This document shows, in pieces, positions 8,718-16,726 of a DNA stretch of 64,000 bases (positions are counted from its first letter, which is position 1; every line of letters begins with the position of its first letter). Made by a program: the position numbers and the translations under genes. This DNA is from Luteimonas sp. 9C (lineage in GTDB: Bacteria > Pseudomonadota > Gammaproteobacteria > Xanthomonadales > Xanthomonadaceae), in the NCBI RefSeq assembly GCF_902506295.1, contig NZ_LR733312.1:1626095-1690094 (forward strand), written 5' to 3'. The notes under the pieces were generated by a model that was not told where the DNA came from, ran no database searches, and worked only from the letters and a program-made list of their open reading frames with translations.

Positions 8718-9314
8718 GTGACCATCTCCGCAAATACTGAACACGAGGCGCTGTCCGCGCTCGACGCACGTCGCTCCATCCCCGCCAAGCAGCTCGGCGC
8801 CCCCGGACCGGATGACGCCACGCTGTTGCGCATGTTGCGTTCGGCTTCGCGCGTGCCCGACCACGGCAAGCGCGTGCCGTTCCGGTTCCTGCGCATCGCC
8901 GGCGAGGATCGCGACGCGCTCGGCGAACGGCTCGCGGCGCGCTCGCGCGAACGCGATCCGGACATCGGCGAAGGCGCGCTGGACAAGGACCGCCGGCGCT
9001 TTTCGCACGCGCCGCTGGTGATCGTCGTGGTCGCTGTGCTCGACCCCGCGGATGCCAAGATCCCGGAGGTCGAGCGGCTGCTCACCGCGGGCAGCGTCTG
9101 CTTCGCATTGCTGCAGGCTGCGCAGGCACTGGGCTTCGGCGCGTCCTGGCTGACCGGTTGGCCGGCCTACGATGCCGAGAGTCTCGCCCTGCTCGGGCTC
9201 GGTCCCAACGAGCGCGTCGCCGGCTTCATCCATATCGGCACGCCGCGGATCGACGCGCCGGAGCGCGACCGGCCGGATCCGGCCGCGTTGCTGAGCGACT
9301 GGCACGCGCCGTGA
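8718..9314 (+). CDS. Nitroreductase family FMN protein (YdjA-like)
   Basis: 198 aa oxidoreductase of the small YdjA-like nitroreductase group, which uses FMN and NAD(P)H. The N-terminal ALDARRSIPAKQLGAPGPD and SRVPDHGKRVPFRFLRI segments hold the expected FMN-contact Arg/Ser and the S-x-x-PDHGK-like loop. The C-terminal LQAAQALGFGASWLTGW and LGLGPNERVAGFIHIGTP complete the fold. The GTG start at 8718 was chosen because the homologous region begins there. A TAAGAT -10-like hexamer (8689-8694) is suitably placed upstream. The stop overlaps the GTG of the exonuclease gene (GTGA). The substrate is unknown. Confidence 0.86.
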   Translation: MTISANTEHEALSALDARRSIPAKQLGAPGPDDATLLRMLRSASRVPDHGKRVPFRFLRIAGEDRDALGERLAARSRERDPDIGEGALDKDRRRFSHAPLVIVVVAVLDPADAKIPEVERLLTAGSVCFALLQAAQALGFGASWLTGWPAYDAESLALLGLGPNERVAGFIHIGTPRIDAPERDRPDPAALLSDWHAP

Positions 9315-10267
9315 CCCTGCCGCCGCAGGCACTGCAGGCGACGCCGGCGCCGCCCACCGCGCCGCTGTATCTGGTCGATGCCAGCCTCTACGTGTTCCGC
9401 GCCTGGCATTCGATGCCCGACGAGTTCCGCGATGCCGAGGGCTGGCCGACCAATGCCGTACACGGCTTCGCGCGCTTTCTCGCCGAGCTTGTCGAGCGGG
9501 CGAACCCGCAGTACATCGCGGTCGCGTTCGACGAAGCGCTCGACAGCTGCTTCCGCAACCGCCTCTACCCGGCCTACAAGGCCAACCGTCCACCCGCGCC
9601 CGACGAACTGCGCCGTCAGTTCGCGCACTGCAAGGCGCTGTGCCGCGCGCTCGGTTTCGTGGTGCTCGCCGATACCGAGTACGAAGCCGACGATCTGATC
9701 GGCAGCGCGCTCGTGGCCGGGCGCGCGCGCGCGCATCACGGCGTCATCGTCTCGGCCGACAAGGACCTGTCGCAGCTGCTCGAAGGCGCCGACGAGCAGT
9801 GGGACTACGCGCGCGGCGTGCGCTGGACTGCGGCCGGGGTGCGCGACCGTCATGGCGTCGAAGCGCACCAGATCGCCGATTACCTCGCGCTGTGCGGCGA
9901 CGCGGTCGACAACATTCCCGGCGTGCCCGGCATCGGCAGCAAGACCGCGGCGAGTCTGCTGCACCACTTCCGTACGCTCGACGCGCTGCTGGAACGCAGC
10001 GACGAGATCCAGTTTCTGCGCTTCCGCGGCGCCGGACAGGTCGGGCCGAAGTTGCGGCAGCATGCCGACGCTGCACGCCTGTACCGCCAGCTGACGACGA
10101 TCGCTTGTGATGCGCCGCTGGGCGAAGGTGCGACCGGGTTCGCACGCCGCAACGGCGACGCTGGGGCGTTGCACGCGCTCTGCGAATCCCTGCGGTTCGG
10201 ACCGCTGACGCGCCGCCGTCTGCACGCCGTCGCCGGCCTGGACTACGCGCCGCCCGCGCTGGCCTAG
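9311..10267 (+). CDS. 5'-3' exonuclease / flap-endonuclease-like protein (PolA N-domain family)
   Basis: 318 aa nuclease of the FEN/PolA 5'-exonuclease family. Acidic metal-binding motifs are all present: YLVDASLYVFRAWHSMP near the N-terminus, VAFDE, YPAYKANRPPAPDEL (the helical arch), YEADDLIGSAL, VSADKDLSQLL, and the helix-hairpin-helix GDAVDNIPGVPGIGSKTA. It is a stand-alone exonuclease without a polymerase domain, like E. coli Xni, but Xni lacks several of these acidic residues while this one appears complete. GTG start overlaps the nitroreductase stop. Likely role: flap or RNA-primer processing during replication and repair. Confidence 0.9.
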   Translation: MTLPPQALQATPAPPTAPLYLVDASLYVFRAWHSMPDEFRDAEGWPTNAVHGFARFLAELVERANPQYIAVAFDEALDSCFRNRLYPAYKANRPPAPDELRRQFAHCKALCRALGFVVLADTEYEADDLIGSALVAGRARAHHGVIVSADKDLSQLLEGADEQWDYARGVRWTAAGVRDRHGVEAHQIADYLALCGDAVDNIPGVPGIGSKTAASLLHHFRTLDALLERSDEIQFLRFRGAGQVGPKLRQHADAARLYRQLTTIACDAPLGEGATGFARRNGDAGALHALCESLRFGPLTRRRLHAVAGLDYAPPALA

Positions 10268-10295
10268 AGCGCTGTCGATCGTCACGGCCGCGCGT

Positions 10296-10301
10296 TAGCA
10301 T
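10296..10301 (+). promoter_or_regulatory. -10-like hexamer placed for a leaderless Nudix mRNA
   Basis: TAGCAT lies exactly 6 nt before the ATG at 10308, so initiation at the normal distance would begin at or next to the start codon. No Shine-Dalgarno precedes the ATG. The -35 region is poor. Confidence 0.35.
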
Positions 10302-10307
10302 CGGCGC

Positions 10308-10868
10308 ATGACGAATCCATCGATGCGCGACACCACCGAAGTCCTCTACCAGGGCGACTGGCTCCGACTGGTTCGCCACGGCACGTGGGAGGCCTGCGAA
10401 CGTACGCACGGCGGCAACGGCATGGCCGTGCTGGTGATCGCGGTGACGCCCGACGACGAGGTGCTGTTCGTCGAGCAGTACCGCGTGCCGCTGGGCGCCC
10501 GCACGATCGAAATGCCGGCCGGCCTGGTCGGCGATGGCGGCTCCACCGATTCACTGGAAGACGCCGCGCGCCGCGAACTGATCGAGGAGACCGGCTGGTC
10601 CGCCGGTCGCGTCGACGTGCTGCTGACCGGCCCGACCACCGCCGGCATGAGCAACGAGCGCGTCGCGTTCGTCCGGGCGCGCGAGCTGACGCGCGTCGGC
10701 GACGGCGGCGGCGTCGATGACGAAGCGATCATCGTCCACACCGTGCCCCGCGCGACCGCGCCGGCGTGGCTGATGCGCAAGCACGCGGAAGGCTTCGAAC
10801 TCGACCTCAAGCTCTGGGCCGGGCTGTGGATGGTGGACTTCAATCCGGACGGTTCACCCGCGGATTGA
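10308..10868 (+). CDS. Nudix hydrolase (ADP-ribose pyrophosphatase-like)
   Basis: 186 aa Nudix protein. The N-terminal strand set (VLYQGDWLRLVRHGTWE), the VLFVEQYRVPLGARTIEMPAGL approach and the catalytic helix LEDAARRELIEETGW match the ADP-sugar pyrophosphatase branch. The Nudix box is not canonical: the loop between the conserved Gly and the catalytic helix is longer and the expected Glu seven residues before REL is an Asp. The REL and EE residues that bind the metal are intact, so activity is likely. The ATG lacks a Shine-Dalgarno and follows a -10-like hexamer by 6 nt. Confidence 0.87.
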   Translation: MTNPSMRDTTEVLYQGDWLRLVRHGTWEACERTHGGNGMAVLVIAVTPDDEVLFVEQYRVPLGARTIEMPAGLVGDGGSTDSLEDAARRELIEETGWSAGRVDVLLTGPTTAGMSNERVAFVRARELTRVGDGGGVDDEAIIVHTVPRATAPAWLMRKHAEGFELDLKLWAGLWMVDFNPDGSPAD

Positions 10869-10895
10869 GCGGGTCGCCGGCACGGGCGCGAGTCC

Positions 10896-11123
10896 TCAGG
10901 CCTTTTTGACGAACTCCGTCCGCAGCACCAGGCCCTTCACCTTCTCGACGTTGCATTCGATCAGGTCCGGGTCGTCGGTCAGGCGGATGTGCTTGGCCAG
11001 CGTGCCGCGCTTGAGCGTGACGCTGGTGCCCTTGACCTTGAGGTCCTTGATCACGGTGACCGCATCACCGTCGGCGAGGCGGGTGCCGTTGCTGTCCCTG
11101 ACCACGCGCTCTTCTTCAGACAT
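10896..11123 (-). CDS. Short YjdM/PhnA-domain protein lacking the zinc ribbon
   Basis: 75 aa protein consisting only of the PhnA C-terminal domain: V-x-D-S-N-G at the start, then ADGDAVTVIKDLKVKG and the closing TEFVKKA. E. coli YjdM is about 111 aa because it also has an N-terminal zinc ribbon with two CxxC motifs; that part is absent here and no cysteine ribbon is encoded just upstream. AGGAA lies 8-9 nt before the ATG, which supports this as the true start. The old name 'alkylphosphonate utilization' is misleading; the function of the family is not known. It follows pip on the minus strand. Confidence 0.85.
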   Translation of the reverse strand: MSEEERVVRDSNGTRLADGDAVTVIKDLKVKGTSVTLKRGTLAKHIRLTDDPDLIECNVEKVKGLVLRTEFVKKA

Positions 11124-11136
11124 CGGTATTTCCTGC

Positions 11137-11159
11137 GCGCGACGGGCCTGCCGTCGCGC
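11137..11159 (-). other. 9-bp perfect hairpin just upstream of the YjdM-like gene
   Basis: GCGCGACGG (11137-11145) pairs perfectly with CCGTCGCGC (11151-11159) around a 5-nt loop. It ends only a few bases before the ribosome-binding site of the minus-strand gene starting at 11123. There is no U-run, so it is not a classical terminator; it could weaken read-through from pip or occlude translation. Confidence 0.4.
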
Positions 11160-11203
11160 AACGAGATGGGAGATGACGTCGCCGCAGGCCGACTGCGCGT
11201 GCG

Positions 11204-12145
11204 TCAGGCGAAGCGGTCGGTCGCGCGCACCAGCGCGTCGACGTTCTCGGCCTCGAATGCGGAGTGACCCGAGGCCGGCGTGACCACGAGCTCGGCCTTT
11301 GGCCACACCTGGTGCAGGTCGAACGCGTTCTGCACCGGACACACCACGTCGTAGCGGCCGTGGACGATGACGCCGGGAATGTCGACCATGCGGTAGGCAT
11401 CGCGCAGCAACTGGTCGTCGACCTCGAAGAAGCCGGCGTTGGTGAAGTAGTGGTTCTCGATGCGCGCGAAGGCCAGCGCGAACTGCGCGTCGGCATGGCT
11501 GTCGGCGAAATCGGCATCGATGTGCAGGAAGCTCGTCGCGCCTTCCCAGACGCTCCACGCGCGCGCGGCGGCCAGGCGCGTGGCCTCGTCGTCGCTGGTC
11601 AGACGCGCGTGGAACGCGGCGATCAGATCGCCCCGCTCGTCCTCCGGAATCACCGCGATGTACTGCTGCCAGGCTTCCGGGAACAGACGCGACGCGCCTT
11701 CCTGGTAGAACCATTCCAGCTCCCAGCGGCGCAGCATGAAGATGCCGCGCAGGATCAGTTCGGTGACCTGGCGCGGATGCGTCTGGGCGTAGGCCAGTGC
11801 CAGCGTCGACCCCCAGGATCCACCGAACACCTGCCAGCGGTCGATGCCCAGATGGGCGCGCAGCGCTTCGATGTCGGCGACGAGATCCCAGGTGCTGTTG
11901 TCGACGAGGTCGGCATGCGGGGTCGAACGCCCGGCGCCCCGCTGGTCGAACAGCACGATCCGGTACTTGGCCGGATCGTGGAAGCTGCGCATCTTCGGGC
12001 TGCAACCGCCGCCCGGCCCACCGTGCAGCAGCACCACCGGCTTGCCCTTCGGGTTGCCGCACTGCTCGTAGTAGAGCGTGTGGCGATCGTCGACGGCGAG
12101 CATGCCGGTGTCGAAGGGTTCGATGGCGGGATAGAGCTGGCGCAT
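11204..12145 (-). CDS. pip: Proline iminopeptidase
   Basis: 313 aa alpha/beta-hydrolase of peptidase family S33 that removes N-terminal proline from peptides. The oxyanion loop HGGPGGG (41-47) and the nucleophile elbow GGSWGS (Ser110) are clear. The acid is in GRYDVVCP and the catalytic His in SGHSAFE near the C-terminus. The PxxVTELILRGIF and ENHYFTNAGFF segments are typical for the Xanthomonas-type enzyme. Cytoplasmic: no signal peptide. It is the first of two minus-strand genes here, with the YjdM-like gene 80 bp downstream. Confidence 0.94.
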   Translation of the reverse strand: MRQLYPAIEPFDTGMLAVDDRHTLYYEQCGNPKGKPVVLLHGGPGGGCSPKMRSFHDPAKYRIVLFDQRGAGRSTPHADLVDNSTWDLVADIEALRAHLGIDRWQVFGGSWGSTLALAYAQTHPRQVTELILRGIFMLRRWELEWFYQEGASRLFPEAWQQYIAVIPEDERGDLIAAFHARLTSDDEATRLAAARAWSVWEGATSFLHIDADFADSHADAQFALAFARIENHYFTNAGFFEVDDQLLRDAYRMVDIPGVIVHGRYDVVCPVQNAFDLHQVWPKAELVVTPASGHSAFEAENVDALVRATDRFA

Positions 12146-12180
12146 GCGCGTGGATCCGGGAAAAACCGGCCGCCAGTCTA

Positions 12181-13032
12181 TCAGCCGGTCCCGGGCGCAC
12201 CGGGCGCGCGGCCCAGCGTGACGCGGTCGCGGGCCTCGAGATCGCGCTCGGTTGTGACCTCGACGAGCCCCGCCTGCTCGAACAGCGCACGGACCGCCGC
12301 GCCCTGCGCCAGGCCGTGTTCGACCAGCAGCCAGCCGCCGGGCACGAGGTGCGCCCGCGCGCCCGCGGCGAGCACGCGGATCGCGTCCAGGCCGTCGGCA
12401 CCGGAGGACAGCGCCGACGCGGGCTCGAAGCGCAGATCGCCCTGTGCCAGATGCGGGTCCGCGTCTTCGATGTAGGGCGGATTGCTGGCGATGACGTCGA
12501 AGTGCGCACCCGCCAGCGGCGCATACCAGTCACCGTGATGGAAGCGCACATGTGGCACGTCCAGTGCGTGCGCGTTCCCACGCGCGACCGTGAGCGCGTC
12601 GACGCTGGCATCGGTCGCCAGCACATCGGCATCCGGCCGTTCGCGGGCGATGGCCAGCGCGATCGCGCCGCTGCCGGTGCCCAGATCCGCGACCCGCGCG
12701 TGCCCGGCAGGTAGCCGCGCCAGTGCCAGCTCGACCAGCAGTTCGGTCTCCGGCCGCGGGATCAGCGTCGCCGGCGTCACCGCCAGATCGAACCCCCAGA
12801 ACCCCCGCATGCCGGTGAGATAGGCCACCGGCTCGCCCGCGGCGCGGCGCGCGACCAGCGCCTCGAATCGCGCCGCCACGCCGTCGGGCGCGGGATCGCG
12901 CGCATGGGCGTAGAGCCACGTCTGCGAACGGCCTGCGGCGTGCGCGAGCAGCCAGCGCGCGTCGATGGCGTCGATGCGCGCGGCGGCATCGCGCAGCAGT
13001 GCATCCAATGCGGGACTCGGATTCGTAATCAT
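12181..13032 (-). CDS. prmC: Release factor glutamine methyltransferase
   Basis: 283 aa SAM-dependent enzyme that methylates the Gln of the GGQ motif in release factors RF1 and RF2. The N-terminal helical domain (1-80) ends with [14 protein letters not shown], followed by the [15 protein letters not shown] signature. The SAM loop [12 protein letters not shown] and the catalytic SNPPYI motif are intact. It is not next to prfA here. Just upstream on the minus strand a TACGAT hexamer lies 8 nt from the ATG with no clear Shine-Dalgarno, another possible near-leaderless start. Confidence 0.95.
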   Translation of the reverse strand: MITNPSPALDALLRDAAARIDAIDARWLLAHAAGRSQTWLYAHARDPAPDGVAARFEALVARRAAGEPVAYLTGMRGFWGFDLAVTPATLIPRPETELLVELALARLPAGHARVADLGTGSGAIALAIARERPDADVLATDASVDALTVARGNAHALDVPHVRFHHGDWYAPLAGAHFDVIASNPPYIEDADPHLAQGDLRFEPASALSSGADGLDAIRVLAAGARAHLVPGGWLLVEHGLAQGAAVRALFEQAGLVEVTTERDLEARDRVTLGRAPGAPGTG

Positions 13033-13092
13033 GATTTCACATCGTAGCCGGGCCCCGGCCGGGCATGGTGTCGCACCCCGAGGAGATCACCG

Positions 13093-13965
13093 ATGCGCCG
13101 TACGATCCATGCCTGTGTCGCCGCCACGCTCGCCCTGCTCGTCTCCGGCTGTCAAAGCGCGTTCTTCGGCTTCGTCAACCGCGACAGCGCGCAGCCCGAT
13201 GCCACGGCCGTCTACGACACCAGACGCGGACTGGCGCTCGACATCTATCGGCCGCAGAACGCGGCGCCTGACGCGCCGGTCGTGCTGTTCTTCTACGGTG
13301 GCTCCTGGCAGATGGGCACCCGCGCGCAATACGCCTTCGTCGGCAGCCGCCTGGCGCAGAACGGGGTCGTCGCGGTGGTCGCGGATTACCGCACCTGGCC
13401 GGCCGCGGGCTTCCCGGCATTCATGGGCGACGCGGCACATGCCGTGCGCTGGACGGTCGACCACGCGGCCCAGTTCGGCGGCGATCCGAAGCGCGTCTTC
13501 ATCGCCGGTCATTCGGCCGGTGCGCAGATCGCGGCGTTGCTGGGCACCGATGCGCGGCATCTGGCCGAGGTCGATCTGCGCCCCCGCGACCTTGCCGGCG
13601 TGATCGGCCTGTCGGGTCCGTACGATTTCGTGATCAGCGGCAAGCTCGAAGACATCTTCGGCCCGCGCAGCCAGTGGCCCGAGGCGATGGCGCTGCGCTT
13701 CGTCGACGGCGACGAGCCCCCCTTCCTGCTCATCCACGGAGACGGCGACCGGACGGTGGACGTCGGCAACAGCCGCAAGCTGGATTTCGCTCTGCGCCGC
13801 AAGGGCATCGCCTCGACCCTCGAAGTCATCCCGGGTGGTAACCACTTCATCACCGCGGCCGCGTTTTACGATCCGGAGCGCGCGCCCGATGTGCTGCCCG
13901 CGGTGCGCCGGTTCGTCGGCCTGCCCGTATCGGGCGATGTGGACGCCGACACCGACGCAAAATGA
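13093..13965 (+). CDS. Lipoprotein alpha/beta-hydrolase (HSL-like esterase)
   Basis: 290 aa. The signal peptide ends in a lipobox (LVSGC, Cys20), so it should be membrane-anchored. It has an esterase core: the oxyanion FFYGGSW segment in place of the HGGG of hormone-sensitive-lipase relatives, a nucleophile elbow GHSAG (Ser141), an acid in HGDGDRTV and a His in GGNHF. GAGGAG lies 8 nt before the ATG. The gene is divergent from prmC. The stop codon is within a 10-bp hairpin. The substrate is unknown; the closest relatives are carboxylesterase/kynurenine-formamidase-like proteins. Confidence 0.87.
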   Translation: MRRTIHACVAATLALLVSGCQSAFFGFVNRDSAQPDATAVYDTRRGLALDIYRPQNAAPDAPVVLFFYGGSWQMGTRAQYAFVGSRLAQNGVVAVVADYRTWPAAGFPAFMGDAAHAVRWTVDHAAQFGGDPKRVFIAGHSAGAQIAALLGTDARHLAEVDLRPRDLAGVIGLSGPYDFVISGKLEDIFGPRSQWPEAMALRFVDGDEPPFLLIHGDGDRTVDVGNSRKLDFALRRKGIASTLEVIPGGNHFITAAAFYDPERAPDVLPAVRRFVGLPVSGDVDADTDAK

Positions 13966-13986
13966 AGGCGGCCGAAGCCGCCTTCA
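13963..13986. terminator. 10-bp perfect hairpin overlapping the esterase stop codon
   Basis: TGAAGGCGGC (13963-13972), loop CGAA, then GCCGCCTTCA (13977-13986). On the plus strand it is followed by an A-run, not U. On the minus strand it is followed by ATTTTG. It could end transcription weakly or protect the 3' end of the esterase mRNA; it is not a textbook terminator for the plus strand. Confidence 0.45.
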
Positions 13987-14309
13987 AAAATTCCGTGACG
14001 CGTGTGGGAGGGAGGTACGGACACGGAATCCGATGCGCGGCCCTTGGGGCCGCTGGCGCCGCCTAGAACCACTGCGCGACGCCTGTTGACCCGATATTGC
14101 TGCAGCGCAACAGCGATTGCAAGCGCGTATGTAATCGTTTCCATTGAGACTGTTTCGATGGATCTCGCGCCAGCGTTCCATAGCCATAGGCTATCGATTG
14201 AATTCCTATTATCGATTTCCCATATCGATAGATGGCGCCTACTCTATGTGCAGCCGGATTCGCCGGCCGCGATGGCAAGTCGCACGCCTTCCCCCGTCCA
14301 GGAGCTTTC
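13987..14309 (+). promoter_or_regulatory. Intergenic region upstream of ahpC
   Basis: No gene is seen in this stretch. It contains a second perfect 7-bp hairpin (14037-14053: GCGGCCC, TTG, GGGCCGC) and, from about 14080, a marked drop in GC with many ATCGAT/CTAT-type words, typical of a regulated promoter. A TTGAAT -35-like hexamer is at 14198-14203 with weak -10 candidates around 14221-14228. The OxyR-like site overlaps this -35. Confidence 0.55.
14180..14216 (+). promoter_or_regulatory. OxyR-like operator of ahpC
   Basis: The OxyR consensus is four ATAG/CTAT-type elements spaced by 7 nt. Here ATAG (14180-14183), 7 nt, CTAT (14191-14194) match perfectly; after 7 nt comes ATTC and after 7 more CGAT, which match partly. 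The site overlaps the candidate -35 (14198-14203), the position used for activation by OxyR. oxyR itself lies 2.5 kb downstream. Confidence 0.6.
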
Positions 14310-14873
14310 ATGTCCCTCATCAACACCGAAGTCCAGCCGTTCAAGACCACCGCGTTCCAGAACGGCGAGTTCATCGAAGTCAGCAACGAGAGCCTCAAGG
14401 GCAAGTGGTCGGTCCTGATCTTCATGCCGGCCGCCTTCACCTTCAATTGCCCGACCGAAGTCGAGGACGCCGCCGACAACTACGCGCAGTTCCAGAAGCT
14501 GGGCGCCGAGGTCTACATCGTCACCACCGACACGCACTTCTCGCACAAGGTCTGGCACGAAACCTCGCCGGCCGTCGGCAAGGCGCAGTTCCCGCTGGTC
14601 GGCGATCCGACCCATCAGCTGACCCGCGCGTTCGGCGTGCACATCGAAGAAGCCGGCTTGGCCCTGCGCGGCACCTTCGTGATCAATCCCGAAGGCGTGA
14701 TCAAGACCGTCGAGATCCACGACAACGCGATCGCCCGTGACGTCAGCGAGACCCTGCGCAAGCTCAAGGCTGCCCAGTACGTCGCCGCCAACCCGAACGA
14801 GGTCTGCCCGGCCAAGTGGAAGGACGGCGAGAAGACCATCGCCCCGTCGCTCGACCTCGTCGGCAAGATCTGA
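14310..14873 (+). CDS. ahpC: Alkyl hydroperoxide reductase peroxiredoxin subunit
   Basis: 187 aa typical 2-Cys peroxiredoxin that reduces H2O2 and organic peroxides. The peroxidatic Cys47 is in FTFNCPTE (most AhpC have FTFVCPTE) and the resolving Cys166 is in VCPAKW; the C-terminal APSLDLVGKI end matches E. coli AhpC. The ATG at 14310 is preceded by AGGAG at 7 nt; an upstream in-frame ATG at 14232 would add 26 residues without homology. It is followed after 196 bp by ahpF, with two overlapping strong hairpins in between. Regulation by OxyR is expected from the operator upstream. Confidence 0.97.
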   Translation: MSLINTEVQPFKTTAFQNGEFIEVSNESLKGKWSVLIFMPAAFTFNCPTEVEDAADNYAQFQKLGAEVYIVTTDTHFSHKVWHETSPAVGKAQFPLVGDPTHQLTRAFGVHIEEAGLALRGTFVINPEGVIKTVEIHDNAIARDVSETLRKLKAAQYVAANPNEVCPAKWKDGEKTIAPSLDLVGKI

Positions 14874-14922
14874 TCGCCTGATCTGATCGTGTGACACGAC
14901 GGCGCAGTCCATCGCGCCGTTT

Positions 14923-14997
14923 CCACCCCCATCCCGCACAGCGAGGATGGGGGTGGACCGCAGCCGGCACCCTCCCCCGCCGGCTGCGGTCCACCCC
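14923..14997 (+). promoter_or_regulatory. Two mutually exclusive hairpins between ahpC and ahpF
   Basis: Hairpin A: a perfect 12-bp stem, 14923-14934 with 14945-14956. Hairpin B: a perfect 19-bp stem, 14950-14968 with 14979-14997, loop 10 nt. The 3' arm of A and the 5' arm of B share 14950-14956, so only one can form fully. Downstream is a C/T-rich tract, not a U-run. The pair starts 50 nt after the ahpC stop and ends about 70 nt before the ahpF start. It may stabilise the ahpC mRNA end, lower ahpF expression relative to ahpC, or be a dispersed repeat. Confidence 0.6.
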
Positions 14998-15069
14998 TCT
15001 CCCCCGGTTCCGGCGCGCCGCTTTGCCGGCGCGTCGCGGACGCCCCCACCCGTCGTCAGGAGCGTTGCC

Positions 15070-16653
15070 ATGTTGGAAGCCGATCTCAAGGCGCAGTTGA
15101 AGGCCTATCTGGAACGCGCGGTGCGCCCGATCCACATCGTCGCGTCGGTCGACGACGGCGCGAAGTCGCGCGAGCTGCTGTCGCTGCTCGAAGACCTCAA
15201 GGATGCGAGTCCGAAGATCACCGTCGACGCCGCCGGCACCGACGCGCGCAAGCCGTCGTTCGCACTGACTTCGCCGCATACGGACATCGACGTGCGCTTC
15301 GCCGGCCTGCCGATGGGTCACGAGTTCACCTCGCTGGTGCTGGCGCTGCTGCAGGTCGGCGGTCATCCGTCGAAGGCGGCCAAGGACACGATCGAGCAGG
15401 TCGCGGCGCTCGATGGCGACTACACCTTCGAGACCTACTACTCGCTGTCTTGCCAGAACTGCCCGGACGTGGTGCAGGCGTTGAACCTCGCCGCCGTGCT
15501 GAATCCGCGCATCCGCCACACCGCGATCGACGGCGCGCTGTTCCAGGCGGAAGTCGAGGCGCGCGAGATCATGTCGGTGCCGACGGTGTTCCTCAACGGC
15601 CAGAAGTTCGACCAGGGTCGGATGACGCTGGAGCAGATCGTCGCCAAGCTCGACACCGGCGCGGCCGACCGCGCGGCGAAGGCGATCGCGACCAAGAAGC
15701 CGTTCGAGGTGCTGGTAATCGGTGGCGGCCCGGCCGGCGCGGCCGCGGCGATCTACGCCGCGCGCAAGGGCATCCGCACGGGCGTGGCGTCGGAGCGTTT
15801 CGGTGGCCAGGTGCTGGACACGATGGCGATCGAGAACTTCATTTCGGTCAAGGAGACCGAAGGCCCGAAGATGGCCGCGGCGCTGGAACAGCACGTGCGC
15901 GAGTACGACGTCGACATCATGGACCTGCAGCGCGCGACGCAGCTGGTGCCGGCGGGCGATGACGGCCTGATCGGAATCCAGCTGGATAACGGGGCGTCGC
16001 TGACGTCGCGCACCGTCGTGCTGTCGACCGGCGCGCGCTGGCGGCAGATGGGCGTGCCCGGCGAGGACCAGTACCGCAACAAGGGCGTGGCCTATTGCCC
16101 GCACTGCGACGGGCCGCTGTTCAAGGGCAAGCGCGTGGCGGTGATCGGCGGTGGCAATTCCGGTGTCGAAGCCGCGATCGATCTGGCCGGCATCGTCGCC
16201 CACGTCACCCTGATCGAGTTCGACGCGCAGCTGCGCGCCGACGAAGTGCTGCAGCGCAAGCTGCGCAGCCTGCCGAACGTGCGCATCGTGACCAGCGCGC
16301 AGACGACCGAAGTGCTCGGCGACGGCGCGAAGGTCAATGCGCTGGTCTACCGCGACCGGGTCGGCGGTGACAGCCACCGTGTCGAACTGGAGGGTGTGTT
16401 CGTGCAGATCGGCCTGCTGCCCAATACCGAATGGCTCAAGGGCGTGGTCGCGCTGTCGCCGCGTGGCGAGATCATCGTCGACGATCGCGGCCAGACCTCG
16501 TTGCCCGGTGTGTTCGCCGCTGGCGACGCGACGACGGTGCCCTACAAGCAGATCGTCATCGCAATGGGCCAGGGCGCCACGGCTGCGCTCAGCGCGTTCG
16601 ATCATCTGATACGCGTGCCGGTCGTCGAGACGGCCGAGGCCGAAGCGGCGTGA
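15070..16653 (+). CDS. ahpF: Alkyl hydroperoxide reductase flavoprotein subunit
   Basis: 527 aa FAD enzyme that passes electrons from NADH to AhpC. The N-terminal tandem-thioredoxin domain has its CxxC at Cys128/Cys131 (SCQNCP). The thioredoxin-reductase-like part has the FAD loop [10 protein letters not shown], the second redox CxxC at Cys343/Cys346 (YCPHCDGP), the NADH-binding [10 protein letters not shown] and the C-terminal FAAGDAT motif. Length and spacing match E. coli AhpF (521 aa). AGGAG precedes the ATG by 7 nt. It may be cotranscribed with oxyR and the rnk-like gene as in Xanthomonas. Confidence 0.97.
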   Translation: MLEADLKAQLKAYLERAVRPIHIVASVDDGAKSRELLSLLEDLKDASPKITVDAAGTDARKPSFALTSPHTDIDVRFAGLPMGHEFTSLVLALLQVGGHPSKAAKDTIEQVAALDGDYTFETYYSLSCQNCPDVVQALNLAAVLNPRIRHTAIDGALFQAEVEAREIMSVPTVFLNGQKFDQGRMTLEQIVAKLDTGAADRAAKAIATKKPFEVLVIGGGPAGAAAAIYAARKGIRTGVASERFGGQVLDTMAIENFISVKETEGPKMAAALEQHVREYDVDIMDLQRATQLVPAGDDGLIGIQLDNGASLTSRTVVLSTGARWRQMGVPGEDQYRNKGVAYCPHCDGPLFKGKRVAVIGGGNSGVEAAIDLAGIVAHVTLIEFDAQLRADEVLQRKLRSLPNVRIVTSAQTTEVLGDGAKVNALVYRDRVGGDSHRVELEGVFVQIGLLPNTEWLKGVVALSPRGEIIVDDRGQTSLPGVFAAGDATTVPYKQIVIAMGQGATAALSAFDHLIRVPVVETAEAEAA

Positions 16654-16680
16654 TCCCGCGCGCGGCCCGCGTCCTGCATA

Positions 16681-16707
16681 TCCCGGCATCGCCTGCGCGA
16701 TCCGGGA
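16681..16707 (+). other. Bulged hairpin between ahpF and oxyR
   Basis: TCCCGG (16681-16686), a bulged C, ATCGC (16688-16692), loop of 4, then GCGAT (16697-16701) and CCGGGA (16702-16707). The stem is 11 bp with one bulge and sits 20 nt before the oxyR GTG. Without a U-run it is more likely to set the relative level of oxyR than to terminate. Confidence 0.4.
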
Positions 16708-16726
16708 CGTGTGCGGAGCGCGCGCC

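Noticed and set aside
13963-13986. Rho-independent terminator for the esterase gene
   Set aside because: The stem is good but the plus strand continues with A instead of U; listed as a hairpin with low confidence rather than as a proven terminator.
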